Part shown: in pieces, positions 17,010-26,011 of the stretch
Layout of the letters: each line of letters opens with the position of its first letter
Numbering within the stretch: the stretch's first letter is position 1
DNA from: FEB-25 sp963726315
GTDB lineage: Bacteria > Chloroflexota > Anaerolineae > Anaerolineales > UBA4823
Reading direction: 5' to 3'
Assembly: GCA_963726315.1 (NCBI GenBank)
Contig: CAVSBZ010000001.1
Coordinates: 682,001-746,000, forward strand
Length of the DNA: 64,000 nt
The notes under the pieces: model-generated
What the model was told of the DNA's origin: nothing
What the model saw: the letters and a program-made list of their open reading frames with translations, nothing else
Database searches by the model: none
Translations under genes and position numbers: made by a program

Positions 17010-18371
17010 ATGACTGCAGATTTGATTGTCGAAAAACCTAAACCCTGGGCTCCCCGGTTTTTCACCATCTGGACCGGCCAGGCATTATCGTTATTAGGCA
17101 GCAGACTGGTAGGTTTTGCTGTCATCTGGTGGCTCACCCAGACTTCCGGATCGGCAACGGTGCTGGCTACTGCTACCCTGGTTGGGATGGTGCCGGAGGT
17201 GGTGCTTGGCCCATTTGTTGGCACCCTGGTAGACCGCTGGAATCGCCGCCTCACAATGATCTTTGCAGATGCCATCATCGCCCTGGCGACAATCGGGTTG
17301 GCTATCTTGTTTGCAATCGGGCATGTGCAAATCTGGCAGGTATACGCCTTGCTATTCGTCCGATCCGTTTGTGGTGGTTTTCACTCGAGTGCGATGATGG
17401 CCTCCACATCACTCATGGTCCCAAAGGAGCATCTCACTCGCATTCAAGGTTTAAACCAGATGCTGCAGGGAGGCATGAGCATCGCCTCTGCCCCGCTGGG
17501 TGCTTTGCTGCTGGCATTGATACCGATGCAGGCAATCCTGGCGATTGATGTGGTCACTGCCTCGCTTGCCATCATACCCCTTTTGTTCTTCAAGGTGCCT
17601 CAGCCAGAGCGGAACGATTTATATCCCGACACTTTAGGAAAATCGACATATTGGCAGGATTTCCGGGCGGGTTTTAGTTACCTCTGGAATTGGCCGGGTC
17701 TCTTACTCATTGGTATTATGGCGACGGTGATCAATTTCCTGCTTACCCCGGCATTTTCGCTGATCCCCATCCTCGTTACCAAGCACTTCAACGGTGGGGC
17801 GGTCCAGTTCGCCACCCTCGAGTCATTTTCCGGGATGGGTTTTATTGTGGGCGGGCTGATCCTCAGCGCCTGGGGAGGGTTTAAGCGCCGCATCATCACC
17901 ACTTTGGTGGGCTTATTGGCCATGGGTGCAGGCTGCCTGGTGATAGGACTGTTGCCATCAACAGCTTTTATCCTGGCTGTTGCGGCCATGTTCTTTATCG
18001 GTGTGATGAGTCCCATCGTCAATGGACCACTTTTGGCAGCTGTGCAGGCTGCGGTTGCCCCTGAAATGCAGGGGCGTGTATTTACACTTATTGGCACCAT
18101 GGCAGGCGCTATGTCACCTATTGGCTTGATCATTGCCGGTCCCATCGCAGATAAACTGGGTGTACAGACCTGGTTCATTATCGGTGGAATTGTAACGATA
18201 TCAATGGGGGTAATCGGCACATTCATTCCAGCCATCATGCACTTCGAGGACGGTCGAGGAGCACCTCAATCGAGAGTGATTGAAGAACCGGTAATTGGTG
18301 ATCAAAATATGACTGGAGAGCTCGAAACCGCAATTCCCAGCATTGCTCCGGTAAAGGTTGATTACACCTAA
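17010..18371 (+). CDS. MFS transporter (MFS_3, macrolide-efflux-like)
   Basis: A 453-residue, 12-helix transporter with the MFS loop signature in FVGTLVDRWNRRLTMIFADA. The start FFTIWTGQALSLLGSRLVGF is typical of the MFS_3 group that includes Mef macrolide pumps and siderophore exporters. Probably a drug or metabolite exporter in the cytoplasmic membrane; substrate unknown. It has its own strong promoter (16940-16967) and strong terminator (18405-18448), so it is a single-gene unit. Confidence 0.87.
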   Translation: MTADLIVEKPKPWAPRFFTIWTGQALSLLGSRLVGFAVIWWLTQTSGSATVLATATLVGMVPEVVLGPFVGTLVDRWNRRLTMIFADAIIALATIGLAILFAIGHVQIWQVYALLFVRSVCGGFHSSAMMASTSLMVPKEHLTRIQGLNQMLQGGMSIASAPLGALLLALIPMQAILAIDVVTASLAIIPLLFFKVPQPERNDLYPDTLGKSTYWQDFRAGFSYLWNWPGLLLIGIMATVINFLLTPAFSLIPILVTKHFNGGAVQFATLESFSGMGFIVGGLILSAWGGFKRRIITTLVGLLAMGAGCLVIGLLPSTAFILAVAAMFFIGVMSPIVNGPLLAAVQAAVAPEMQGRVFTLIGTMAGAMSPIGLIIAGPIADKLGVQTWFIIGGIVTISMGVIGTFIPAIMHFEDGRGAPQSRVIEEPVIGDQNMTGELETAIPSIAPVKVDYT

Positions 18372-18404
18372 TCGTAAACCTCCGAACAGGTTTACCATCA
18401 TCAG

Positions 18405-18448
18405 AATCATCAGGCTCCTCTGGATAGGAGGAGCCTGATGATTTTTTA
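18405..18448 (+). terminator. strong rho-independent terminator
   Basis: A perfect 16-bp stem (18405-18420 with 18428-18443), 7-nt loop, then a run of T. It ends the MFS transcript. Confidence 0.9.
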
Positions 18449-18463
18449 TCTCCAGGAGTTAGC

Positions 18464-18685
18464 TTACGATAGTCCCCTAACAACAAAAAGTATGCCGATA
18501 ATAATCAGAGGAATACCCACAATTGCCCCGACCAGAGTAACGGTCAGGATGACCCCCACGAGCATGATGACTAGTCCTAAAATCACAGCCAGTAATCTAC
18601 CTGTAAGAGTGACGATGTAGGCAATTAAATTCCATATCCAGATAAATGGCCTTAGCAGCCAGTGGCTATTCTTGGGGTTTATCAT
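18464..18685 (-). CDS. small membrane protein, unknown function
   Basis: A 73-residue protein. About 50 of its residues form two adjacent hydrophobic helices (LIAYIVTLTGRLLAVILGLV and the stretch after it), ending IIIGILFVVRGLS. Similar small two-helix proteins occur widely as uncharacterised membrane proteins. It is divergent from msrP and convergent with the MFS gene. Confidence 0.55.
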   Translation of the reverse strand: MINPKNSHWLLRPFIWIWNLIAYIVTLTGRLLAVILGLVIMLVGVILTVTLVGAIVGIPLIIIGILFVVRGLS

Positions 18686-18837
18686 TTCATGCTCCTTGCT
18701 CCGTAGTTATAACTATCTACGTACCCAGCCTGAATGGGTTGCACGGGGCGGAGTTTAGATAATCCTAATCTATTAGTGACATTCCTGCGTATTAAAGTGA
18801 GTACAATAAGAACAACGTTGAAATAAGGAGACGCAGC

Positions 18838-19770
18838 ATGGTCAAGATTGATCCCTCTGAGATTACCCCCAAGAGCCTTTATCTCACACGACGGCAGTTT
18901 ATTGGTAGCGCCGGAATGACCCTGGTGGGTGCTATGGCGCTGGCAGCCTGTAAGGGAAACGTGCCCACCGCAGAAGCCAGCCCGCCTCCATACACCGGCG
19001 CTACCACCGATGAGCTTGGTGCCCCGCTGACGTCCTATGAAGATATCACCCATTACAATAATTACTACGAATTCTCCACCGATAAGAGTGCCGTGGCAGG
19101 TCTGGCAGCCGACTTTCCCATCTCCCCATGGAGCATCGAAGTATCTGGGCTGGTCAGTAGCCCCAAGACCTATTCCATAGCCGACTTGCAGCAATTTTCA
19201 CCGGAAGAGCGTGTTTATCGGTTACGCTGTGTTGAGGCCTGGTCGATGGTCATTCCATGGATAGGCTTTCCCCTGAACCGCCTGCTCGAAGACGTCAAAC
19301 CCACCTCGGAAGCGACTTTCGTAAAATTTACCTCCATCCTGGATCCCACGGATATGCCTCTGCAGGGGTCCAACTTACTCTCCTGGCCTTATGTCGAAGG
19401 GCTACGCATGGACGAAGCCATGCATGACCTGACTTTGATGGTCACCGGCATGTACGGGACGGATTTACCCAAGCAAGATGGAGCACCCATCCGATTAGTT
19501 GTGCCGTGGAAATATGGCTTCAAAGGGATCAAGGCGATCGTCAAGATTGAGCTGGTGAATACTCAGCCAACCTCCACTTGGATGGATGCTGCCCCGAACG
19601 AATATGGGTTTTATGCCAATGTCAACCCCAATATAGACCACCCACGCTGGTCGCAAGCCACCGAGCGGCGCATTGGTGAGGTGGGACGGATGAAGACCCT
19701 GATGTTCAACGGGTATGAAAACGAAGTAGCCTCACTTTACACAGGGATGGATTTAAAGAAGAATTTTTGA
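18838..19770 (+). CDS. msrP: protein-methionine-sulfoxide reductase, molybdopterin subunit MsrP (YedY)
   Basis: A 310-residue sulfite-oxidase-fold protein. A twin-arginine signal TRRQFIGSAG lies near residue 17, followed by a hydrophobic stretch ending AAC. The molybdenum-binding cysteine is in YRLRCVEAWSMVIPW. MsrP repairs oxidised methionines in exported proteins, taking electrons from the haem membrane protein MsrQ, which is encoded next with a 4-bp overlap. An AAGGAG precedes the ATG. The AAC after the hydrophobic stretch could be a lipobox, so the protein may be lipid-anchored. Confidence 0.92.
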   Translation: MVKIDPSEITPKSLYLTRRQFIGSAGMTLVGAMALAACKGNVPTAEASPPPYTGATTDELGAPLTSYEDITHYNNYYEFSTDKSAVAGLAADFPISPWSIEVSGLVSSPKTYSIADLQQFSPEERVYRLRCVEAWSMVIPWIGFPLNRLLEDVKPTSEATFVKFTSILDPTDMPLQGSNLLSWPYVEGLRMDEAMHDLTLMVTGMYGTDLPKQDGAPIRLVVPWKYGFKGIKAIVKIELVNTQPTSTWMDAAPNEYGFYANVNPNIDHPRWSQATERRIGEVGRMKTLMFNGYENEVASLYTGMDLKKNF

Positions 19771-20384
19771 ACATCAAAAACAGATTTTTTGACTATTGGT
19801 TCCGGATCCTGGTGCATATTGCCTGCCTGCTTCCGATTCCCTGGCTATTGTACGATGCCTGGCAGGGACATTTAACGGCGGACCCTATCAGGGGTGCAAT
19901 TTTACGCACAGGCAAGATTGCCCTGATCCTGCTCGTATTGAGCCTGGCATGCACGCCACTAAATAGCATCTTTGGCTTTTCACCTGCGCTCAAGGTCAGG
20001 CGCGCCCTGGGAGATTATTCATTCTTGTACGTGTGCATCCATTTTGCCATTTTTGTTAGCCTGGATTATGGCTTCGCTTTTCAGTATATCGGCGCTGAAA
20101 TTATCAAACCCTATGCCCTGGTAGGATTGATTGCCGGTTTGTTGCTGATCCCTCTGGCAATTACTTCATTCCCGCCCTGGCCTAAACGACTTGGTAAAAA
20201 CTGGAAGCGTTTACATAATATGGTATACGTGATCGACATCCTGGCTGCGATGCATTACATGTTGGTGGTAAAACAAGGTGTTGTGCAACCCTACCTTTGG
20301 ATGATCTTGATCGGCTTTTTACTTATCCTTCGCCTGCCTCCCATCCGTCATTTCCTGAGTGGTTTCTTTGTCCATCAAGATTAG
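19767..20384 (+). CDS. msrQ: haem-binding membrane subunit MsrQ (YedZ)
   Basis: A 205-residue membrane protein with about six helices of the ferric-reductase-like fold and His residues in LYVCIHFAIF, RLHNMVYV and AAMHYMLVV that would hold haem b. It passes quinol electrons to MsrP. Its TTG start overlaps the msrP stop (TTGA), giving translational coupling. Confidence 0.9.
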   Translation: MNIKNRFFDYWFRILVHIACLLPIPWLLYDAWQGHLTADPIRGAILRTGKIALILLVLSLACTPLNSIFGFSPALKVRRALGDYSFLYVCIHFAIFVSLDYGFAFQYIGAEIIKPYALVGLIAGLLLIPLAITSFPPWPKRLGKNWKRLHNMVYVIDILAAMHYMLVVKQGVVQPYLWMILIGFLLILRLPPIRHFLSGFFVHQD

Positions 20385-20394
20385 CGTTTTACTA

Positions 20395-20417
20395 TTTTTA
20401 GATATATAATCTAAAAA
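20395..20417 (+). promoter_or_regulatory. leaderless -10 box within an AT-rich palindrome
   Basis: TTTTTAGAT and ATCTAAAAA form perfect arms around ATATA, and TATAAT ends 6 nt before the ATG at 20417. The spacing suggests a leaderless transcript; the palindrome could also be an operator. Confidence 0.45.
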
Positions 20418-21820
20418 TGCTGCCGCCCGCGTTCTCCAATCAACCTGATTCAATCAGTTCGCTCGAATTTGAACAGCTTATTCAAGATGGCATTATTGCA
20501 GTCAAGAATGGCAATCACTCATTGGCGAAAAGATTGCTCGATCAAGCTGCGCTGATCAACAGCTCAGACTCACGCATTTGGATCTGGCTTTCGGCAACGA
20601 CGGAAGACTTGCAAGAGCGGCGCGGGTACCTGGAAAAAGCCGTTGCCATCGACCCGTCCAACGCGACCGCCAAGCGCGGTCTACTGATGATCAATGAGAA
20701 ACTAGATAAAAGCCCGCTCATGCTGGAAGGTGCTTCCTATGAGGCGGAGGCAGAACCGGCTCCCCAAGAGGCTACCATCAAGACTTATACCTGTCCGAAC
20801 TGCGGAGCCTCGATTGCCTATGACATCCATGAGACGACCCTGGTCTGCCAGTTTTGTGGTTTTACCGGCAAGGTGGATCAACGGGTGCTCAGCGAAAGCT
20901 CCGAACAGCTGTTAGATGCCGCTCTACCCACCGAGCGTGCCCACCGCTGGGCGGAGAGCCAGTCGCGCCTGACCTGCGAGCAATGCGGAGTGGTCATCAT
21001 CCTGCCGGCTGGTCAAACCGCCGATGTCTGCCCTTATTGTGCTTCGAACCGCTTTATTACTTCCCCCACCCTGATGGAATTGGTCGACCCGCAGGCGATT
21101 GGCGTGTTTAAAATTGATCCCGAAAAGGCGGGTGATGCCATCAAAGCCTGGCTAAATAAAGGCCTTTTTTCTCCAGATAACCTGGCAATCCAGCACGCAG
21201 GGATGCTGCTTCATCCAGCCTATTACCCATTTTGGATCTTTTCGGGAGCCCTGGAAATACCCTGGTTCTATGAAGACAACACCGGCTCGAGCAAACTGCC
21301 TCAGGTGGAAACTCGCAGTGGGTCTCACTTTGAGATGTTTAACAATGTGGTCATCCCTGGGCTGCGTAAGATGACAGCGACAGAGGTTGCCGGCATCGAA
21401 CCGTTTAACCTGGAAGAATTGGTCGAATTTTCACCCGATTTTCTTGCCGGTTGGTTGGCAGTAACCTATGATCACCCCCTGGCGGATGCCTCGTTAAAGG
21501 CGCGCGAAATGGTTATCAAAAATGTCAAGACCAACCTATCCAATCAGGTAGATCAGGGTCATCCCAAGCACAATTTTGGCACCGGTGCAGGGAAGTGGAG
21601 TGGGCTTACCTATAAGCTTGCGCTCTTGCCTATCTATATTGGTAATTATCCCTTCCAGGGCAAGCGTTACCGGCTGTATGTCAACGGTCAAACCGGTAAG
21701 GTGAGTGGGATTAAACCACTTGATTCACTTAAAGTAACCATGCTGTCTGTGGGAGGGTTCGCTTTACTGATTATCATCGCTGCTATCCTCTACCTCCTGC
21801 TGAGGAAGTTTATTGGTTGA
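20417..21820 (+). CDS. TPR-like, double zinc-ribbon, membrane-anchored protein
   Basis: A 467-residue protein of unknown function. Residues about 15-100 look like helical TPR repeats. Residues 126-147 (CPNCG ... CQFCG) and about 187-212 (CEQCG ... CPYC) are two zinc ribbons. A long globular region follows, then a single membrane helix near the C-terminus (about 441-463). The layout resembles membrane-tethered zinc-ribbon proteins seen in many bacteria without known role. It is probably cytosolic with a C-terminal anchor. No ribosome site is visible, in line with a leaderless start. Confidence 0.65.
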   Translation: MLPPAFSNQPDSISSLEFEQLIQDGIIAVKNGNHSLAKRLLDQAALINSSDSRIWIWLSATTEDLQERRGYLEKAVAIDPSNATAKRGLLMINEKLDKSPLMLEGASYEAEAEPAPQEATIKTYTCPNCGASIAYDIHETTLVCQFCGFTGKVDQRVLSESSEQLLDAALPTERAHRWAESQSRLTCEQCGVVIILPAGQTADVCPYCASNRFITSPTLMELVDPQAIGVFKIDPEKAGDAIKAWLNKGLFSPDNLAIQHAGMLLHPAYYPFWIFSGALEIPWFYEDNTGSSKLPQVETRSGSHFEMFNNVVIPGLRKMTATEVAGIEPFNLEELVEFSPDFLAGWLAVTYDHPLADASLKAREMVIKNVKTNLSNQVDQGHPKHNFGTGAGKWSGLTYKLALLPIYIGNYPFQGKRYRLYVNGQTGKVSGIKPLDSLKVTMLSVGGFALLIIIAAILYLLLRKFIG

Positions 21821-21841
21821 TTCAGCCCCACCCATGATCCG

Positions 21842-22603
21842 ATGATCAAACCCTCCATCCTGCGCAACCCCCACCTGGATGGTTCACCTTTTTTCTGGCG
21901 GGCGGGCACCACTGGGGTGCTTCTGTGCCACGGATTTACCGCCACTACCGCCGAAGTCCGCCCCTTGGCGAAGGTACTCTACGAAAATGGTTACACGGTC
22001 GCAGCCCCCCTGCTTCCGGGACACGGCACTACCCCGGTAGACTGCAACCGCTTCACCTGGCAGGATTGGGTCGCCTGTGTTGAGCAGACCTACCAGCAGT
22101 TGGCCGCTGGCTGCGAGCGGGTTGTAATTGGTGGTGAATCAGCAGGCGCATTACTCATTTTGTACCTGGCAGTCACACATCCGGAATCTGCGGGGATTTT
22201 GTGTTTTGCGCCCGCCCTGCGCCTGCGTATAGGGCGTGGTAAAAATTTCCTGCTATCCGTCTTGGCGCCTTTCATTGCTTCCGTCCCCAAAGCTCCATCT
22301 GCTGATGATAACCCCTGGCAGGGATATTCAGTTCAGCCACTAAAGGCAGCCGTCCAGCTCAGGGAATTACAAAAAGCTGTCCTCGCTCTCCTGCCGCAGA
22401 TCCACCAACCAATTATGATCCTTCAGGGCAGGCTTGACCCAACTGTCCATCCTCAATCTCCCCAGACTATTTATAACCAGGTCGGCTCATCCATCAAGGA
22501 GCTGCACTAGCTGGAGCATTCCACCCATTGTGTGATCCTGGACAAAGAACATGACCTGGCGGCGAACCTGACCCTCAGCTTCATTAAGCGTATATTCCCC
22601 TAA
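21842..22603 (+). pseudogene. alpha/beta hydrolase (carboxylesterase-like) with in-frame TAG
   Basis: The frame opens at 21842 and would end at the TAA at 22601-22603, but a TAG at 22508-22510 (codon 223) interrupts it. Before the stop lie the oxyanion stretch LLCHGFTATTAEV, the nucleophile GGESAGA and the acid GRLDPTVHP. The catalytic His (STHCVILDKE, His229) lies after the stop. Relatives of this esterase/lipase group usually have Trp where the TAG stands (KELHWLEHS-like), so a TGG to TAG change explains it. Without the His the short product should be inactive. Confidence 0.8.
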
Positions 22604-22660
22604 AACCGGACCTGGAAGGTAACCCTTCATCCCTCCATCAATTTTAACCAGGATCCTAAG

Positions 22661-24103
22661 ATGAGACGACCAATTCGCTGGTTTGACTATTTCACCTTCA
22701 ACATTTACTTCTTCGGGCTGACCACGCTCTCCCAGACTATGGGTTTGATCACCCCGCTGCTGGTCCAGCAATTTGTCGGTGAGGCGCAGCAGGGTACCTA
22801 TTATGGGACTTTCCGCCTGTACACCTTGATGGTGGCGCTGCTCGCTCAGTCTGTGATGGGCATGTTCTCCGACCGCAGTACCCTCCGTTGGGGTCGGCGG
22901 CGACCATTCATTTTCGTCGGTGCGCTGGTAACTGCAGCGCTCACCATCCTGATCGGCTTTACTGCGCGCATGGAAGGAATGCTGGGTTTCTGGGTATTAT
23001 TTGCCATCGGTCTGGTGCAGCCAGTGGCGACCAATGCGAGCCAGGCTGCCGAGCAGGGGATCATCCCCGACCTGGTACCGGAAGAAAAGCGGGGGCTATT
23101 CTCAGGTGTGAAGGCGTTATTCGAGATTCCCCTTCCTTTGATCCTGGTGGCATTCACCGTTGCAAAACTGGTCAGCCATGGGTATCTGTGGGCAGGGTTG
23201 CTGGTCGCAATTGTTGTCCTGATTATTGTAATGCTGATCACCATGCTCGTCCCTGAAAAACCGCTGGAAGATAAAGCTCCCCCAATGGACTGGGCAGCGT
23301 TATTACGCCTGGTGGGAATGACAGCAGTATTCACCCTCATCATCCTTGGCTCGAGGTATATGGTCAATTTGGTCAGTGACCTGATGAGCACCGTCAGCTC
23401 CACCACTGGGATATTCATTATTATGGGATTGGTCGGTTTGGCTGCCATGTTGGTGGCGGTTGGCATGGGGGTTTGGATCAGCGTGCGTATCAGCATCGGG
23501 GATAAAGCTAAAGAAAATCCTTCATTCACCTGGTGGGTGGTCAGCCGGCTGGCTTTTCTGGTGGGGGCGGTCAATTTGTCCACCTTTGCGATATATTTCC
23601 TGCAAGCTCGTCTGGGTTATGTGAAAGAAACTGCCGCCTCCCCGGCGAGCAAGCTAATCTTGTTTGTTGGGCTTATGATCCTGTTGTCCACTTTGCCTGC
23701 AGGTTGGTTGACCGACCGGTTTGGTGAGAAGCGCATGGTGGCAATTGCAGGGCTGACTGCAGTAGCGGGTACGGTCATCGCTCTCAGCTTCCCCAGCCTT
23801 CCGGCAATCTATCTCGGGGGATGCATTATTGGAATTGGTACCGGTTTATTCTATACTGCCAGCTGGGCCTTAGGCACGCTCCTGGTTCCCAAGGAGGAAG
23901 CTGGTCGTTACCTGGGCATATCCAACCTTGCCGGAGCAGGAGCCGGTGCAGTGGGCGCCTATATTGGTGGTCCGATTGCCGATTTTGTCACCGATCAGGT
24001 ACCGCAGATACCAGGGTTCGGATATGTCTTGATCTTCAGCATCTACGGAATGCTGTTCCTGTTCTCAGTCCTCGCCGTGAGGCGGGTAAAAACAGTCAGA
24101 TGA
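22661..24103 (+). CDS. MFS transporter of the sugar/cation (GPH/SLC45-like) type
   Basis: A 480-residue transporter with 12 helices. FSDRSTLRWGRRRPFIFVGA has the D-x(5)-G-R-R-R-P loop seen in GPH/SLC45-like sugar symporters. Likely substrates are sugars or glycosides; none can be assigned. The start at 22661 follows the broken hydrolase by about 60 bp. It is convergent with the MarR gene. Confidence 0.82.
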   Translation: MRRPIRWFDYFTFNIYFFGLTTLSQTMGLITPLLVQQFVGEAQQGTYYGTFRLYTLMVALLAQSVMGMFSDRSTLRWGRRRPFIFVGALVTAALTILIGFTARMEGMLGFWVLFAIGLVQPVATNASQAAEQGIIPDLVPEEKRGLFSGVKALFEIPLPLILVAFTVAKLVSHGYLWAGLLVAIVVLIIVMLITMLVPEKPLEDKAPPMDWAALLRLVGMTAVFTLIILGSRYMVNLVSDLMSTVSSTTGIFIIMGLVGLAAMLVAVGMGVWISVRISIGDKAKENPSFTWWVVSRLAFLVGAVNLSTFAIYFLQARLGYVKETAASPASKLILFVGLMILLSTLPAGWLTDRFGEKRMVAIAGLTAVAGTVIALSFPSLPAIYLGGCIIGIGTGLFYTASWALGTLLVPKEEAGRYLGISNLAGAGAGAVGAYIGGPIADFVTDQVPQIPGFGYVLIFSIYGMLFLFSVLAVRRVKTVR

Positions 24104-24238
24104 AGGATCATCTGATCTGGATGTGCATGAATGGGGGCAAATACCATCTTATACCCTATTTGTACCCGAATTAATAATTCCCACCTGGTATACGGAGTGT
24201 TATCACTGTCCCTCAGAACATAAGCCTGGAAAGAATTT

Positions 24239-24670
24239 CTATTTATCCGTCAAATTGGTTATTTGTTCAAGCATATTGCATAGCTGCGGTCCCAGCTGAC
24301 GGAGCTCTTCCTGGTGGGTGCTTGCCAGGCTTTTCAGCACCCCAATCCCTTTATCGGTGAGCCTGATAAATACCTGCCGCCTGTCCATACCGTTATGGAT
24401 CCTTTCCACCAAACCCTGTTCTTCCAAGCGGTCCACCATGCCCACAGCACTGTGATGGCGGATCTGCAACCGCTCAGCCAACTCGCCGATCGTCACCTGC
24501 TCACGACCAGGATAACCAATGATGAATAACAGTGCCTGGTGTTGCTGCATGGTGAGACCTGCAGATTCGGCCGCATTTTCACTGAAGCGCAAAAAACAGC
24601 GTAGGGCATAGCGGAATTCTGCCAGGGTTTCATAATCACCTTTTGAAAAAGTCGAGAAATCTGTCATCAT
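24239..24670 (-). CDS. MarR-family transcriptional regulator
   Basis: A 143-residue winged-helix regulator: TIGELAERLQIRHHSAVGMV is the recognition helix region and DRRQVFIRLTDKG the wing. MarR dimers repress genes until a phenolic, oxidant or metal signal releases them. It is divergent from the flavin reductase-PrpD-ComA operon, and a perfect 13-bp palindrome sits between the promoter boxes of that operon. The ATG at 24670 is preferred over an upstream GTG. Confidence 0.87.
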   Translation of the reverse strand: MMTDFSTFSKGDYETLAEFRYALRCFLRFSENAAESAGLTMQQHQALLFIIGYPGREQVTIGELAERLQIRHHSAVGMVDRLEEQGLVERIHNGMDRRQVFIRLTDKGIGVLKSLASTHQEELRQLGPQLCNMLEQITNLTDK

Positions 24671-24725
24671 ATTCCCATCGTATATAATAAAGCAACCCAC
24701 TTTGGGTGGAGCTTACCCAAAAAGG

Positions 24726-24754
24726 TTGACTTACATCGTAGTACGATATATAAT
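24726..24754 (+). promoter_or_regulatory. promoter with MarR-type operator in its spacer
   Basis: TTGACT (24726-24731) and TATAAT (24749-24754) are 17 bp apart. The spacer contains ATCGTAGTACGAT (24735-24747), a perfect palindrome with a single central base. A repressor bound here would block RNA polymerase. It lies between the divergent MarR and reductase genes. A second possible -10 (TATAAT near 24774) lies downstream. Confidence 0.7.
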
Positions 24755-24823
24755 TAATTCTACCATATTTTCGCTATAATTGATAAAGCGTAGGACAAAT
24801 TCATCTGCTCTTGGGAGGGCTAA

Positions 24824-25996
24824 ATGCCAAAATATCAATACCTGATTGTTGGTGGCGGTATGACCGCTGATGCAGCTGTCAGAGGTATCCGGAAGCTGGA
24901 TCCTGATGGAAAGATTGGGCTGATTGGGAGCGATCATAACCCACCCTACAACCGTCCGCCTTTGACCAAAGGACTCTGGAAGGGAAAATCATTAGAAAGT
25001 ATCTGGCGCAGGACTGAGCAGTACACAGTGGACCTGCACCTGGGTAAGACCGTCCGCTCAATCGACCCAGGTAAAAAAGCCGTTAACGACGATCAGGGAA
25101 CGGAATACCAGTACGAAAAATTACTTTTAGCCACGGGCGGCACGCCTCGCAAGCTGCCCTTCGGGGAGGGTGATATTATTTACTACCGCACCCTGGATGA
25201 CTACCAGCACCTGCGCGAACTGAGCAGCCGCGGTGAACACTTTGGTGTAATCGGTGGTGGCTTCATTGGCTCGGAGATCGCTGCAGCACTGGCGATGAAC
25301 GGGAAAAAAGTGAGCTTACTTTTCCCTGACACCGGGATCGGAGCCCACATCTACCCACGCCAGATCTCAGATTATTTAACCAATTTCTTTCGTCAGAAGG
25401 GTGTGGAAGTGCTGCCCGGTGCAAAGGTGCAAGGCTTGAAAAAATCAGGCAATCGCTACCAGCTGGTCACAGTGGATGACGACGAAATCCTGGTGGATGG
25501 GGTGATTGCCGGAATTGGCATCCAGCCCAATGTGGAACTGGCACAATCTGCAGGGTTAATTGTGAATAACGGGATTGTCGTCGATGATATGCTCCACACC
25601 AGCACTGTTGATATATTTGCTGCAGGCGATGTGGCTGAGTTTGCCAACCCCACGCTTGGTAAACGTTTGCGCATCGAACACGAGGACAATGCCAATACGA
25701 TGGGTCAGCAGGCAGGGCGTAATATGGCAGGCGCTAACGAGCCTTATACCCACTTGTCCTATTTTTATTCCGACCTATTCGAGCTGGGTTATGAAGCTGT
25801 CGGTGAGCTTGATCCACGCCTGGAAACCTTTTTGGATTGGAAGGATGAATATAAAAAGGGTGTGATTTATTACCTGGCCAACGGGCGTGTTCGCGGAGTG
25901 CTCCTGTGGAATGTGTGGGACACCGTCCCTAAAGCCCGTGCTCTGATTGCTGAGCCAGGTCCATTTACTGCAGCTGATCTTAAAGGTCGGTTGTAA
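24824..25996 (+). CDS. FAD/NAD-dependent ferredoxin/rubredoxin reductase-like protein
   Basis: A 390-residue class I pyridine nucleotide-disulfide fold. YLIVGGGMTADAAVRGI binds FAD, FGVIGGGFIGSEIAAAL binds NAD(P)H, and DIFAAGDVAEF is the second FAD motif. It has no redox-active CxxC pair, so it resembles ferredoxin, rubredoxin or putidaredoxin reductases and passes electrons to a small carrier. First gene of an operon with PrpD-like and ComA-like genes (15- and 12-bp gaps), probably under the MarR palindrome upstream. GGGAGG is the ribosome site. Confidence 0.87.
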   Translation: MPKYQYLIVGGGMTADAAVRGIRKLDPDGKIGLIGSDHNPPYNRPPLTKGLWKGKSLESIWRRTEQYTVDLHLGKTVRSIDPGKKAVNDDQGTEYQYEKLLLATGGTPRKLPFGEGDIIYYRTLDDYQHLRELSSRGEHFGVIGGGFIGSEIAAALAMNGKKVSLLFPDTGIGAHIYPRQISDYLTNFFRQKGVEVLPGAKVQGLKKSGNRYQLVTVDDDEILVDGVIAGIGIQPNVELAQSAGLIVNNGIVVDDMLHTSTVDIFAAGDVAEFANPTLGKRLRIEHEDNANTMGQQAGRNMAGANEPYTHLSYFYSDLFELGYEAVGELDPRLETFLDWKDEYKKGVIYYLANGRVRGVLLWNVWDTVPKARALIAEPGPFTAADLKGRL

Positions 25997-26011
25997 ACCG
26001 GGAAGTCCATC

